A stretch of 64,000 bases of DNA from Ga0077523 sp038324085 (GCA_038324085.1 JBBQHP010000004.1:120240-184239); one strand, 5' to 3'; shown: positions 45,259-55,594, counted from the first letter of the stretch. Notes: generated by a model not told the origin, from the sequence alone. Translations and numbers: made by a program.

Positions 45259-46815
45259 TTAGTTGTTCCAGTTGTCGTTGCGCGCGTTCGACGAGTTCAT
45301 CCTGTCGGAATTCGCACGCGAGGCGCTCTGGTTGTCCCAATTCGATTGACTACCATTCGACATGCCGAAACGGCTGTTGTCGGGCTGATAGTGATTCGAC
45401 CATGACTCATGGGGAATTTCACCCAGATAGCGACTTGCCTGCCGAGCGTTGTCGTATTGCGAGCGGCCGTTCTCGAACCCACGATCAGAGTAGTTATCGC
45501 GATTGTCGTAGCGATTGTTCGAGGAATTGTCGCGATTGTCATAGCGATTGCTCCAGGAACTGTCGCGATTGTCGTAGCGGTTGTTCGAGGAGTTGTCGCG
45601 ATTGTCGTAGGGGTTGTTCGAGGAGTTGTCGCGATTGTCGTAGCGGTTGCTGGAGGAGCTATCGCGATTGTCGTAGCGATTGCTCGAGGAGTTGCCGCGA
45701 TTGTCGTAGCGATTGCTCGAGGAGTTGTCGCGATTGTCGTAGCGGTTGCTCGAGGAGTTGTCGCCATTGTCGTAGCGGTTGTTCCACGCATCGTCGCGAT
45801 TCCGATAGCGGTCGTCACCACGGTACTGCCGCTGGTTCGAGCGGTATTCGTACTTCTGATTGCGGTCGTCGTAGCGTCCGCGGGCGTCACGATCCGAGTC
45901 GCGGTACGCGGCAGATCGATCGTCCCCCCGATTCATACGCGCTTGATCGGAGTCGCCGCGGGCGTAAGGATCTCCGGAAGAGTTACGCCCCTGATTCGAT
46001 GATCGATTGTCATTCCAGTCAGAGCGGTCCTGTTGTCGATCGAAGCGATTGTCCTGTGCCCAGTCCTGCGATCCGGAACTCCTGTTGGCCTGATAGTCCT
46101 GATCGTCGCTGCGGTAGCGCTCGCCGGAGTTGCGCCGATCACCGGAATCGCTCCGGGCCTGATCGTCGCCCTGTTGATTGTTGCCGGGTCCGCGGACCTG
46201 ATTGCGGTGACGCATATCCGAACTCCAGCGGGAATTCCGCTGCGCGCGTTGTTCCGAACCCTGGGCGCGCTGCTGGTCGTTGTCCTGGTACGCCCAATCC
46301 GGATTGACGCCGGTCTGCCCCTGACCTGTTATTCGGCCGGCAGCATTGGGCGCCTGGCCCGTGGCTTGTCCAGCGGTAAGGGCGTCGTCAGCTTTGCCCG
46401 AATGCTCGCTATGGGCTGCGTCGTAAATCGACGGCTTCGACTGCCCCGAGGTCGATGCGTCGCCGGACTGGCTCTGCGCGGTGCTGCGACTGGAGGAAGG
46501 CGTCTGGGCGCTCGATTGCCCCGAGCCTTGATTCTGCCCTGAGCCTGGATTCGAGGAATCCATTCCGTTCTGGTTCGCCGATTGCTGATTCGACGACTGC
46601 TCGCTCGACGACTGTTGGCTCGATTGCGATGGCGTCTGGGTATTCGAAGGGGACTGTTGACCGGAAGACGGCTCCGATTGCACAGCAGCACCGCTCCGTT
46701 TCAACGCATTGGTCGCATCAGAAGCACTGGTCCCGCCATTGTTTTCCGCAAAGACCGGCAAACTTATGACCGCCGCTGTTGCCATCGCTGCCACGAGTGT
46801 TGATGTCTTGAACAT
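45259..46815 (-). CDS. exported Asn/Asp/Ser/Arg-rich repeat protein
   Basis: A 518-residue protein with a clear signal peptide (cut after VFA, residue 23). The mature part is extremely polar: a Ser/Gln-rich region (45-130), then an Arg/Asp/Asn-rich region. This includes nine tandem 11-residue units (346-444) of the form NRYDNRDNSSS. There is no membrane anchor or known domain. It is probably secreted or periplasmic and disordered or amyloid-like. GGAGG stands 6 bases before the ATG. A -24/-12 element lies 80-95 bases upstream. Confidence 0.75.
   Translation of the reverse strand: MFKTSTLVAAMATAAVISLPVFAENNGGTSASDATNALKRSGAAVQSEPSSGQQSPSNTQTPSQSSQQSSSEQSSNQQSANQNGMDSSNPGSGQNQGSGQSSAQTPSSSRSTAQSQSGDASTSGQSKPSIYDAAHSEHSGKADDALTAGQATGQAPNAAGRITGQGQTGVNPDWAYQDNDQQRAQGSEQRAQRNSRWSSDMRHRNQVRGPGNNQQGDDQARSDSGDRRNSGERYRSDDQDYQANRSSGSQDWAQDNRFDRQQDRSDWNDNRSSNQGRNSSGDPYARGDSDQARMNRGDDRSAAYRDSDRDARGRYDDRNQKYEYRSNQRQYRGDDRYRNRDDAWNNRYDNGDNSSSNRYDNRDNSSSNRYDNRGNSSSNRYDNRDSSSSNRYDNRDNSSNNPYDNRDNSSNNRYDNRDSSWSNRYDNRDNSSNNRYDNRDNYSDRGFENGRSQYDNARQASRYLGEIPHESWSNHYQPDNSRFGMSNGSQSNWDNQSASRANSDRMNSSNARNDNWNN
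45484..45780 (-). repeat. nine 33-bp tandem repeats inside repeat-protein gene
   Basis: The unit encodes 11 residues (N-R-Y-D-N-R-D-N-S-S-S with small variations such as W, P, G or Y), in frame for 99 residues. Copies differ by a few bases each, more often in the last codons. The unit number could vary between strains. Confidence 0.9.
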
Positions 46816-46897
46816 TTAAACCTCCGTCATTGGTAAGTTATGTAACGACATAGCCGCGGTGGATCAATCCAACGCACGCGACATAGTCAGTTGCGCG

Positions 46898-46912
46898 GCA
46901 ACCCGTGTGCCG
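46898..46912 (-). promoter_or_regulatory. -24/-12 (sigma-54) element for repeat-protein gene
   Basis: On the minus strand: CGGCACA-CGGG-TTGC, with GGCAC and TTGC at correct spacing. The predicted leader is about 70 bases. Confidence 0.55.
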
Positions 46913-47082
46913 CAAAGCCGGAGCGCCACCACAGTCGGTGGCGTCCGCCGAGTTGTTTTCGAGTTTGCGCGAACCCCTCTTGGGATACAGAAGGGTTCTT
47001 CTGGTTTCATTGTAGGAATCGTCCGACGAACCATTCCGATCGGATGTGGCGAACCGGGATCCGCATTCACCGACGGTACTCG

Positions 47083-47097
47083 TGGCACGTCGATTGC
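47083..47097 (+). promoter_or_regulatory. consensus -24/-12 (sigma-54) promoter for BON lipoprotein gene
   Basis: TGGCACG-TCGA-TTGC matches the published sigma-54 consensus TGGCACG-N4-TTGC at every fixed base. The predicted start is near 47109, giving a leader of about 70 bases with AAAGGAG before the ATG. Confidence 0.7.
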
Positions 47098-47179
47098 CGT
47101 AGATGCCGGGTCCCCGAGCTTGGTGCTGGCGAACATTTGCGGGGCACGCACACCTGTCCACCATGAAAGGAGCTCCACC

Positions 47180-47515
47180 ATGATTCGTTACTTCACAGGC
47201 ACAGCAAACGTCGTGCTGGCCGTCGCATTGGCGGCGGGCGCGGGCGCGATGACGTTGACGGGCTGCAGCAGTACGGCCACGCATCGAAGCACATCGGAGT
47301 ACGCGGACGACGCCACCATCTCTACCAAGATCAAGACGGCCTTCGCTCGCGACGAGACGGTAAAACTCATGAACATCGAGGTGGAGACCTACCGCGGAGT
47401 CGTCCAGTTAAGCGGGTTCGCGGACAGCGACGCCGAAAAGACCCGCGCAGTCCAGTTGGCGGAGGCCGTCAGCGGTGTGAAAGAGGTCAAGAACGATATT
47501 CGTCTCAAGCCGTGA
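47180..47515 (+). CDS. BON-domain lipoprotein
   Basis: A 111-residue protein. The signal peptide ends in a lipobox (LTGC, Cys at about residue 29), followed by one BON domain (DATISTKIKTAFARDETVK through LSGFADSDAEKTRAVQLAEAVSGVKEVKNDI). BON domains bind phospholipid; related OsmY and DolP proteins act in envelope stress. A consensus sigma-54 promoter stands upstream. The gene converges with dacB. Confidence 0.85.
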   Translation: MIRYFTGTANVVLAVALAAGAGAMTLTGCSSTATHRSTSEYADDATISTKIKTAFARDETVKLMNIEVETYRGVVQLSGFADSDAEKTRAVQLAEAVSGVKEVKNDIRLKP

Positions 47516-47697
47516 GCTTGCGACGGACGGGCGCTCCGGACCGCCGGATTGCCTGTGCGTCGCCCCAGCGCGGATCATCACCGCCGGGGGCAAGTTCGTT
47601 CCCGGGACTGCGGGCGCTGTGCTCGCGGGTTGTCTTCGCGGCCAGGACGGGCAGATCGGTTCGACCGGTCCTACCGGTGCGTGGGCGATTCCACTAT

Positions 47698-49149
47698 CTA
47701 GCGCTTGGCGCAGCAGTGAGCGCGATCCGCTGCCGCGTAGGCCCACTCCACGACCGCTTGCTGAACCGACAATGCGTTGCGTGCATTGGGATGATTGATC
47801 AGGCTCACGACGACGAGCGTGCGGCCGTCGCGTCCATGCACGTACCCGGCAACGGCACGGACATTGTCGAGGTAGCCGGTCTTGAGGTGGGCATGGCCGG
47901 CCACGGGCGACCCGTCGTTGAAGCGGCGTTTCATCGTGCCGTCGACTCCGGCGATGGGCAGGGAGGAAGCGAGCTCCGGTCCGTAGGGACCTTGCCAAAC
48001 GGCGGCAAGAAGGCGAGCCAGGCTGCCGGGTGCGATGCGGTCGCTCCGGGACAGCCCGGCGCCGTTCTCGATCACCAGTTCGGGCATCGCCAGCTTCCTT
48101 CCGAGCAGCCATTGATCGATCGCAACGCGCGACTGTTCCAGCGTTGCCGACGTTCCGTTGGTCGCGCTCAGCAGCAGGTAAAGCTGGCGGGCCATGACGT
48201 TGTTGCTGTTCTTGTCGATGTCGCGCACCACTTCCAGCAACGATGGGGATTCGATGCTCGCGAGCGGTCGGATGTCGGACGGCGCCGTCCCTTCGCGAAC
48301 CTTGCCGGAAAAGGTTCCACCCAGATTTCGCCAGAGCTGGTCGAACAGGGCGCGCAGATATCCCAGCGGCGGCAGAAGACTGAAGTGCTTGCTCTTCTCC
48401 CCACAGGACAGCGGATACGCCCCGTCGAAGGTCAGCGTGGATGTAGCAAAATCGGCCTCGGGTTTCTCCGGCCATGCGTTGCACGGTGCATCCGACACGA
48501 CGAGGTTGTTCACGATGTGCAGTTCCGGCAATGGGGGCTCGGGCAAGATCAGCACCGTGCGGGTCCGGGCATCGGGAATGAAGGTGAGGCGCATGGCCTT
48601 GAAGTTCACGAGCGCCGCATCCGGGCCCACGTTGTAGGGCCTGGTGGGCTCGCCATCGAACGAGCCGGGATCGATCTCGGGCACCGCGAACAACGAACGA
48701 TCCACGACCAGGTCTCCGCTCACGTCGCGAACGCCGCGGGCGCGCACGTCGCGCAGGAGCAGCCAGAAGTCAGCCATGGTGAGACGGGGGTCGCCGCCGC
48801 CCTTCAGCACCAGATCGCCGTCGAGCCGCCCGGTAGCCGTGTCCAGGCGTCCCTGCGCGAACATCTCCGTGCGCCAGGTGAAAGCCGGTCCGAGCAGATC
48901 GAGCGCCGCCGTCGTGGTGATGAGCTTCATCACGGAAGCAGGATTCATCGCCTCGCCCGCATTGTGTGCAAGCAGAGTACGTCCGCCCGGCTCCATCACC
49001 ACGACGCCGATCGCCGACGCAGGGACTGCGGCTGACTTGAGCGCTGCCGCGACGGGTACCGGCAATCCCTGCGACCAGGTGGCGCCGGCACCGCTCACCA
49101 ACAGGCCGACGAGCAGCAGACAGCGATGGATCTTCAATGCTTTCAGCAT
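47698..49149 (-). CDS. dacB: D-alanyl-D-alanine carboxypeptidase/endopeptidase (PBP4)
   Basis: A 483-residue penicillin-binding protein of the PBP4 class, acting in the periplasm on peptidoglycan. The signal peptide is at about 8-26. The catalytic motif SxxK is S72-V-M-K75 and the SxN motif is in KNSNNVMARQ. KTG is in HLKTGYLDN, and a large insert separates the first two motifs as in E. coli DacB. ATG 49149 overlaps the end of the upstream beta-CASP gene by 7 bases, so the two are coupled. Confidence 0.9.
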   Translation of the reverse strand: MLKALKIHRCLLLVGLLVSGAGATWSQGLPVPVAAALKSAAVPASAIGVVVMEPGGRTLLAHNAGEAMNPASVMKLITTTAALDLLGPAFTWRTEMFAQGRLDTATGRLDGDLVLKGGGDPRLTMADFWLLLRDVRARGVRDVSGDLVVDRSLFAVPEIDPGSFDGEPTRPYNVGPDAALVNFKAMRLTFIPDARTRTVLILPEPPLPELHIVNNLVVSDAPCNAWPEKPEADFATSTLTFDGAYPLSCGEKSKHFSLLPPLGYLRALFDQLWRNLGGTFSGKVREGTAPSDIRPLASIESPSLLEVVRDIDKNSNNVMARQLYLLLSATNGTSATLEQSRVAIDQWLLGRKLAMPELVIENGAGLSRSDRIAPGSLARLLAAVWQGPYGPELASSLPIAGVDGTMKRRFNDGSPVAGHAHLKTGYLDNVRAVAGYVHGRDGRTLVVVSLINHPNARNALSVQQAVVEWAYAAADRAHCCAKR

Positions 49150-50549
49150 TCGAACTGCGCTCCGGCCAAGGGCACGCGCACGTCGGCCCAGCCGAGTTGT
49201 TCGTTGATGACCTCGCGCAGCGCGATCGACCCTGTTCTCTCGCCGTGTACCAGGAAAGTGTGCTCGGGCGGCCGCGCGAAATGTCGAAGCCAGTCGAGCA
49301 GTGCGGCCTGGTCCGCGTGTGCCGAGAGGCCCCCTATGGTGCATACGCGGGCGCACACGGGGATGTCCTGGCCGAATATGCGGACACGGTCGGCGCCATC
49401 CACGAGCCGGCGACCGAGCGTTCCTCTCGCCTGGAATCCAACGATGATGACGGCGCACTCCGGTCTGGGGAGATTCTCGCGCAGGTGATACTTGATTCGC
49501 CCGGCATCGCACATGCCGCTGGAGGAAATGATCACCGCACCGCTCCTGACCCGATTGAGCGCGATGGATTCCTCCACGTCCTGGACGAATCGGATCGAAG
49601 GCTTGCCTGTCCCGCCCTGCAGCCACGCGATGGCCTCCCGGGCTTCCGTGTCGAGAGTCTGGAAATGTTTCAGCGTGACCTTTGTGGCGGCCAGGGCCAT
49701 CGGCGAATCGACGACGACGTCGATGTCGGGTACGCGACCCGATCGGTACAGTTGAAGCAGGATTTGCAGCAAATCCTGCGTACGACCCACCGCGAACGCA
49801 GGTACCACGACATTGCCGCCACGGTTCGCGATGGTATCGGTCACGGCTGCGGCGAGTTCATCGAGCGTCTCGCGCATCGGCTTGTGGAGTCGATTCCCGT
49901 ACGTGGACTCCATTACGAGCACTTCGGCGCTGTCGGCGAACTCGGCATCGCGGACCAGTGGATGACCGGGCTGGCCCAGGTCGCCACTGAATACCAGTTT
50001 GCGCGATCGGTGATCCTCGTGCACTTCGATCTCGATGAACGCGGAACCGAGAATGTGGCCGGCATCGCGGAACCGGCAGTGCACGTCGCGGTGCGGTTGC
50101 ACGTCCTCTTCGTAGCGGACTCGTCGCATCCGTTTCAGCACTTCGAGGGTCTGTTGAACCGTGTAGAGCGGGGCGGTCTCCGCGCCGCGACGGCGATGCT
50201 CGCGCTGGCGGTGACGCATCTGCCATTCCGCCTCCTGCTCCTGGATATGTGCGCTGTCGGGGAGCATCACCTCGAGCAGATCTGCCGTCGGCGCCGTGCA
50301 ATAGATGGGGCCGCGATAGTGCAGCATTGCCAGCCGCGGCAGCAGCCCGGAGTGATCGATGTGTGCGTGCGTCAGCAAGACGAAATCGAGCTCGCGCACG
50401 TCGAACTCGAGCGCTGCCCGGTTCTTGCGGTCCGCATCGCGGCCGCCCTGGAACATGCCGCAGTCGACCAGGAATGAACATGCCGAGGTGTCGATGCGGA
50501 AGCACGATCCGGTGACTTCTTCTGCGGCACCCAGGAATGTGATCTTCAT
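49143..50549 (-). CDS. MBL-fold beta-CASP ribonuclease-like protein
   Basis: A 468-residue metallo-beta-lactamase/beta-CASP protein related to CPSF73/Ysh1-type RNases. Metal-ligand motif HAHIDH is at 61-66, with FSGDLGQ (Asp) and, in the beta-CASP part, VESTYGNR and VPAFAVGRTQ. The C-terminal RMMBL region has GGLSAHADQ and LVHGE. It probably processes RNA. I chose ATG 50549, where homology starts. No good ribosome site is visible. It overlaps dacB, an odd pairing of RNA and cell-wall enzymes. Confidence 0.88.
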   Translation of the reverse strand: MKITFLGAAEEVTGSCFRIDTSACSFLVDCGMFQGGRDADRKNRAALEFDVRELDFVLLTHAHIDHSGLLPRLAMLHYRGPIYCTAPTADLLEVMLPDSAHIQEQEAEWQMRHRQREHRRRGAETAPLYTVQQTLEVLKRMRRVRYEEDVQPHRDVHCRFRDAGHILGSAFIEIEVHEDHRSRKLVFSGDLGQPGHPLVRDAEFADSAEVLVMESTYGNRLHKPMRETLDELAAAVTDTIANRGGNVVVPAFAVGRTQDLLQILLQLYRSGRVPDIDVVVDSPMALAATKVTLKHFQTLDTEAREAIAWLQGGTGKPSIRFVQDVEESIALNRVRSGAVIISSSGMCDAGRIKYHLRENLPRPECAVIIVGFQARGTLGRRLVDGADRVRIFGQDIPVCARVCTIGGLSAHADQAALLDWLRHFARPPEHTFLVHGERTGSIALREVINEQLGWADVRVPLAGAQFEC

Positions 50550-50823
50550 CGGAGGGACGATACCGTTGTTAGCACTCGGGGGATGCGGCTGCGAATCAGC
50601 GGGCGACACCCTTCGCTGCTTGCGCGAATGTCGCTTCAACGCGGTGCGGTGCACAGCCTGAGTGCGCAACATTGAAGCAGCGTTGCCGCTTGCACGGCTT
50701 CGCATTATCGCGGCTCGCACGCAGTTGCCTCAAGAACCATGCGGTGGCGTCGATCTTGCTCACGAGTGCAGACGAGTGTGGGTTCATCGTCCGTGGTCGC
50801 GTTGTCCAGGGAGGTAATGCTGC

Positions 50824-51462
50824 ATGGAGTTGCTCGAACACATCGAAACGCAGATGGCGGCCACGAATCTGCCGCTGGTTGCGATCACCGTCGCTGCCGT
50901 GCCGTGTCGCGACACCCCTGTGATCATGACGTTGCATTGGCACGGCTTCGTGAAGGAACGGTTGATCGACGACGAGTCGCGCGAGCCGGTCAGCTACACG
51001 CCGATTCCGAGTTCCGCACTGCAGGTCAACCAGCGCTGGGATGAACTGCTCGATCTGGATCGTGCGGCCATGGAGGCGGGCTGGGAACTCGGCGCGTGGG
51101 ACGTGGCGCGAGCCGAACTGCCCTCGTGCGCGCGTCCGGGTGCCGACCAGCGCGAAGCGATCGATTGTCTCAAAGCCTTCGGCCAGTTTCCGTGGGGCGT
51201 GAATGGCAACGATGTAGTCGTCACCGATGCGCCCGACGCCGATGAACTGGTCGCTGTCGCGGCGCGACGCGGGTACCTGATGTGGCTGTTCCGACCGGTC
51301 CGGGGCAGCATCTGGACCGAAGTGGCCGATGACGCGACCTTGCGCCCTGACGGGACCCGCGAGCCGCCGTGCCCGATTGCGCCGGTGGCCCCTCGCGTCG
51401 ACCGTGCGCGCCGGACCATCTACCGTTTTGGCATGCCGGGAAGCCTTCGGCTCCAGCACTGA
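50824..51462 (+). CDS. conserved hypothetical protein
   Basis: A 212-residue soluble protein with GGGAGG 9 bases before the ATG. It has no signal peptide. Two Cys and several Trp lie in an alpha/beta-looking sequence (ITVAAVPCRDTPVIMTLHWHGFV, WELGAWDVARAELPSC, MWLFRPVRGSIW). I do not recognise a family. It is divergent from the beta-CASP gene and lies directly before the groESL promoter region. Confidence 0.65.
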   Translation: MELLEHIETQMAATNLPLVAITVAAVPCRDTPVIMTLHWHGFVKERLIDDESREPVSYTPIPSSALQVNQRWDELLDLDRAAMEAGWELGAWDVARAELPSCARPGADQREAIDCLKAFGQFPWGVNGNDVVVTDAPDADELVAVAARRGYLMWLFRPVRGSIWTEVADDATLRPDGTREPPCPIAPVAPRVDRARRTIYRFGMPGSLRLQH

Positions 51463-51617
51463 CAGGCGCAGCACCCTAGCGGCATCCGGCGCACTGTGTC
51501 GCCGGGATTTCCGCCTCTCGCCGGTGCGGCGCTGGGTGCTGTCCGTATGTGAGTGCACGCTCACAAAAATTCGCACCCCCGGTTTCGACATTAGTCGTGG
51601 TTCGCTCGCCAATGCGC

Positions 51618-51647
51618 TTGCGATCGAGACAGCTATGCGTCTATTAT
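51618..51647 (+). promoter_or_regulatory. sigma-70-type promoter of groESL
   Basis: A -35 element TTGCGA (51618-51623) and a -10 element TATTAT (51642-51647) are 18 bases apart. The CIRCE operator begins at the last base of the -10 element, as expected for HrcA repression. No clear sigma-32 promoter is visible. Confidence 0.65.
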
Positions 51648-51673
51648 TAGCAGTCCTGTCCGTTGAGTGCTAA
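51647..51673 (+). promoter_or_regulatory. CIRCE operator (HrcA site) of groESL
   Basis: TTAGCAGTC-N9-GAGTGCTAA. The published CIRCE is TTAGCACTC-N9-GAGTGCTAA; the left arm has one change (C to G at its seventh base). It lies 48 bases before the groES ATG, so HrcA repression and heat induction are expected. Confidence 0.9.
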
Positions 51674-51720
51674 CAAGCCCCGGGCATGAACACCGACCCG
51701 TTGGAACAAAGGAGAAACTG

Positions 51721-52011
51721 ATGAAGATTCGTCCCCTGCACGATCGTGTGATCGTCAAGCGCCTGGAGGAAGAGCGTAAGACCGCCTCCGGCATCGTCAT
51801 CCCCGACACCGCCGCCGAGAAGCCTGACCAGGGCGAGATCGTCGCCGTCGGCACCGGCAAGGTCCTCGAAGATGGCAAGGTTCGAGCACTGGAAGTCAAG
51901 AAGGGCGACCGCGTGCTCTTCGGCAAGTATTCCGGCCAGACCGTCAAGGTCGATGGCGAGGAACTGCTCGTGATGCGTGAAGAAGACCTGATGGGCGTGA
52001 TCGAGGCCTGA
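51721..52011 (+). CDS. groES: co-chaperonin GroES
   Basis: A 96-residue 10-kDa chaperonin that caps GroEL. It begins MKIRPLHDRVIVKR and has the mobile loop region (EERKTASGIVIPDTAAEKP) and GDRVLFGKYSG. AAAGGAG stands before the ATG. It is followed by groEL after 51 bases. Confidence 0.97.
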   Translation: MKIRPLHDRVIVKRLEEERKTASGIVIPDTAAEKPDQGEIVAVGTGKVLEDGKVRALEVKKGDRVLFGKYSGQTVKVDGEELLVMREEDLMGVIEA

Positions 52012-52062
52012 GCCCGACCCCATCTGTAGTCTTCCCGATCAATCTTTCAGGAGAAATCATCC

Positions 52063-53697
<1,635 letters not shown>

Positions 53698-53724
53698 TTT
53701 CGCGCCGTCGCGAAGGCAGTACCG

Positions 53725-53750
53725 GAAAACCCCGCTGCGGCGGGGTTTTC
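53725..53750 (+). terminator. rho-independent terminator of groESL
   Basis: An 11-bp perfect GC-rich stem (arms 53725-53735 and 53740-53750, loop TGCG) starts 27 bases after the groEL stop. The right arm ends in TTTTC, giving the T-run. Confidence 0.9.
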
Positions 53751-53790
53751 TTCGTCCGGCTCCGGCATGGCCCTGGGATGCCAGCTTTAT

Positions 53791-53821
53791 TTGACACCGG
53801 CTCCGTGCGGGCAATTAAACT
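53791..53821 (+). promoter_or_regulatory. possible sigma-70 promoter of MHS symporter gene
   Basis: A perfect -35 box TTGACA (53791-53796) is followed by an AT-rich stretch (53812-53820) where a -10 box should lie, but no good TATAAT match is present. It is about 60 bases before the symporter ATG. Confidence 0.4.
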
Positions 53822-53881
53822 GTCCGGCAGAGCGGCTAGGCAATCGACCTCCGCCAAAGAAAAATCACCAGGGAGATCACC

Positions 53882-55555
53882 ATGAGCGAGACCGCAGTCG
53901 GTGTCCAGGGATCAAGCCGTCCTGACTTCCAGCCGGGGGAGAAGCGGGTCATCTTCGCCTCATCGCTCGGCACGGTGGTCGAGTGGTACGACTTCTATCT
54001 GTACGGCTCGCTTGCCGCGATCATCTCAAAGCAGTTTTTCTCGGCGGTCAATCCGACGGCAGCGTTCATCTTCGCCCTGCTCGCCTTTGCCGCAGGTTTC
54101 GCGGTGCGGCCCTTCGGTGCGCTCATCTTCGGACGGCTCGGCGACCTCGTCGGGCGCAAGCACACATTCCTGATCACGATCGTGATCATGGGCCTCTCCA
54201 CATTCCTGGTCGGCCTGTTGCCAAGCTACGCCTCGATCGGGATTGCCGCTCCGGTCATTCTCATTGCATTGCGCCTCCTGCAGGGCCTGGCGCTGGGAGG
54301 CGAATACGGTGGGGCAGCGACCTACGTAGCCGAGCACGCCAGTGAAGGCAAACGTGGGCTCGACACGAGCTGGATCCAGACGACGGCGACTCTCGGACTG
54401 TTTCTCTCGCTCCTCGTGATCCTCGGCGTGCGCACATCGATGGGCGAGGAACAATTCGCCGACTGGGGCTGGCGCATTCCATTCATCGTCTCGTTCATTC
54501 TGCTGGCGGTCTCGGTATGGATCCGGATGCAACTGCACGAGTCGCCCGTGTTCAAGCGGATGAAGGAAGAGGGCAAGCAATCGAAAGCACCGCTGACGGA
54601 ATCCTTCGGCGAGTGGAAGAATCTGAAGATCGTCATCCTGGCCCTGCTCGGATTGACTGCCGGCCAGGCGGTCGTCTGGTACACGGGACAGTTCTATGCG
54701 TTGTTCTTCCTGACGCAGACCCTGAAGATGGACGGCGCGACGGCCAATCTGCTGATCGGACTCTCGTTGCTGATCGGCGCGCCGTTCTTCGTTTTCTTCG
54801 GATGGTTGTCCGACAAGATCGGACGCAAACCGATAATCATGGCGGGCTGCCTGATCGCGGCGCTCACCTATTTCCCGCTGTTCCAGGCGCTCACCCATTT
54901 CGCGAATCCCGCGCTCGAGGCCGCGCAGACGAATGCACCCGTCACGGTGGTTGCCGATCCGACGCGCTGCTCGTTCCAGTTCAATCCCGTGGGCACGGCG
55001 AAGTTCACCTCCTCCTGCGACATCGCGAAGTCTTTCCTCGCACGCGCGTCCGTGAACTACTCGAACGAAGCCGCTCCTCCCGGGACAGTGGCTTCGGTGA
55101 AGGTGGGAGACGTGGTGATCTCCGGTTTCGAGGGCACCGGTCTGTCGAAGGAGGACTCGAAGGCGAAGACGGACGAATTCAACAAGGCCATGGGCGACGC
55201 GGTGAAGGCGCACGGATACCCGGCCAAGATGGACATGTCCCAGGTCAACAAGCCAATGGTCGTGCTGATCCTCGTGATCCTCGTACTCTATGTCACGATG
55301 GTGTACGGGCCGATCGCAGCCATGCTCGTGGAGATGTTCCCGACGCGCATTCGCTATACGTCGATGTCGCTGCCGTACCATATCGGCAACGGCTGGTTCG
55401 GCGGTTTCCTGCCGACGACCGCATTCGCCATGGTCGCCGCGACCGGCGACATCTACTATGGTCTCTGGTATCCGGTCGTTATCGCACTGATGACGTTCGT
55501 GATCGGAACCCTGTTCATCAAGGAAACGCGGCACCGAAACATTCACCAGGACTGA
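53882..55555 (+). CDS. MHS-family metabolite:proton symporter
   Basis: A 557-residue major-facilitator protein with 12 predicted helices. The MHS signature GTVVEWYDFYLYG opens helix 1. GRLGDLVGRK is in loop 2-3, and RLLQGLALGGEYGGA is in helix 4. A second loop motif, GWLSDKIGRKP, is at 307-317. Relatives carry dicarboxylates, alpha-ketoglutarate or proline/betaine. A large insert (about 340-457, with Cys 363 and 379) stands between helices 8 and 9, probably periplasmic; it makes the protein about 120 residues longer than KgtP. Confidence 0.88.
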   Translation: MSETAVGVQGSSRPDFQPGEKRVIFASSLGTVVEWYDFYLYGSLAAIISKQFFSAVNPTAAFIFALLAFAAGFAVRPFGALIFGRLGDLVGRKHTFLITIVIMGLSTFLVGLLPSYASIGIAAPVILIALRLLQGLALGGEYGGAATYVAEHASEGKRGLDTSWIQTTATLGLFLSLLVILGVRTSMGEEQFADWGWRIPFIVSFILLAVSVWIRMQLHESPVFKRMKEEGKQSKAPLTESFGEWKNLKIVILALLGLTAGQAVVWYTGQFYALFFLTQTLKMDGATANLLIGLSLLIGAPFFVFFGWLSDKIGRKPIIMAGCLIAALTYFPLFQALTHFANPALEAAQTNAPVTVVADPTRCSFQFNPVGTAKFTSSCDIAKSFLARASVNYSNEAAPPGTVASVKVGDVVISGFEGTGLSKEDSKAKTDEFNKAMGDAVKAHGYPAKMDMSQVNKPMVVLILVILVLYVTMVYGPIAAMLVEMFPTRIRYTSMSLPYHIGNGWFGGFLPTTAFAMVAATGDIYYGLWYPVVIALMTFVIGTLFIKETRHRNIHQD

Positions 55556-55594
55556 AGCGCCGCACCGGCGTTCCCAGTCCGTCAATCGAGAGAA

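Larger units (their letters stand above)
46816..47179. other. 364-base divergent regulatory region
   Basis: This region between the repeat-protein and BON-lipoprotein genes has two -24/-12 elements pointing outward. Between them are two hairpins: 46924-46943 (7-bp stem, 6-base loop) and 46971-46998 (10-bp stem with one G-T pair, 8-base loop). The hairpins could be activator sites or leader structures. No gene is seen. Confidence 0.5.

Noticed and set aside
45484..45780. Regular 33-bp repeats that look like a CRISPR array
   Set aside because: The repeats are tandem with no spacers, stay in frame within a signal-peptide protein, and no cas genes are near.
50569..50577. TTAGCACTC, a CIRCE half-site, upstream of the beta-CASP gene
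   Set aside because: The second arm GAGTGCTAA is missing at the proper 9-base distance, so it is a chance half-site.
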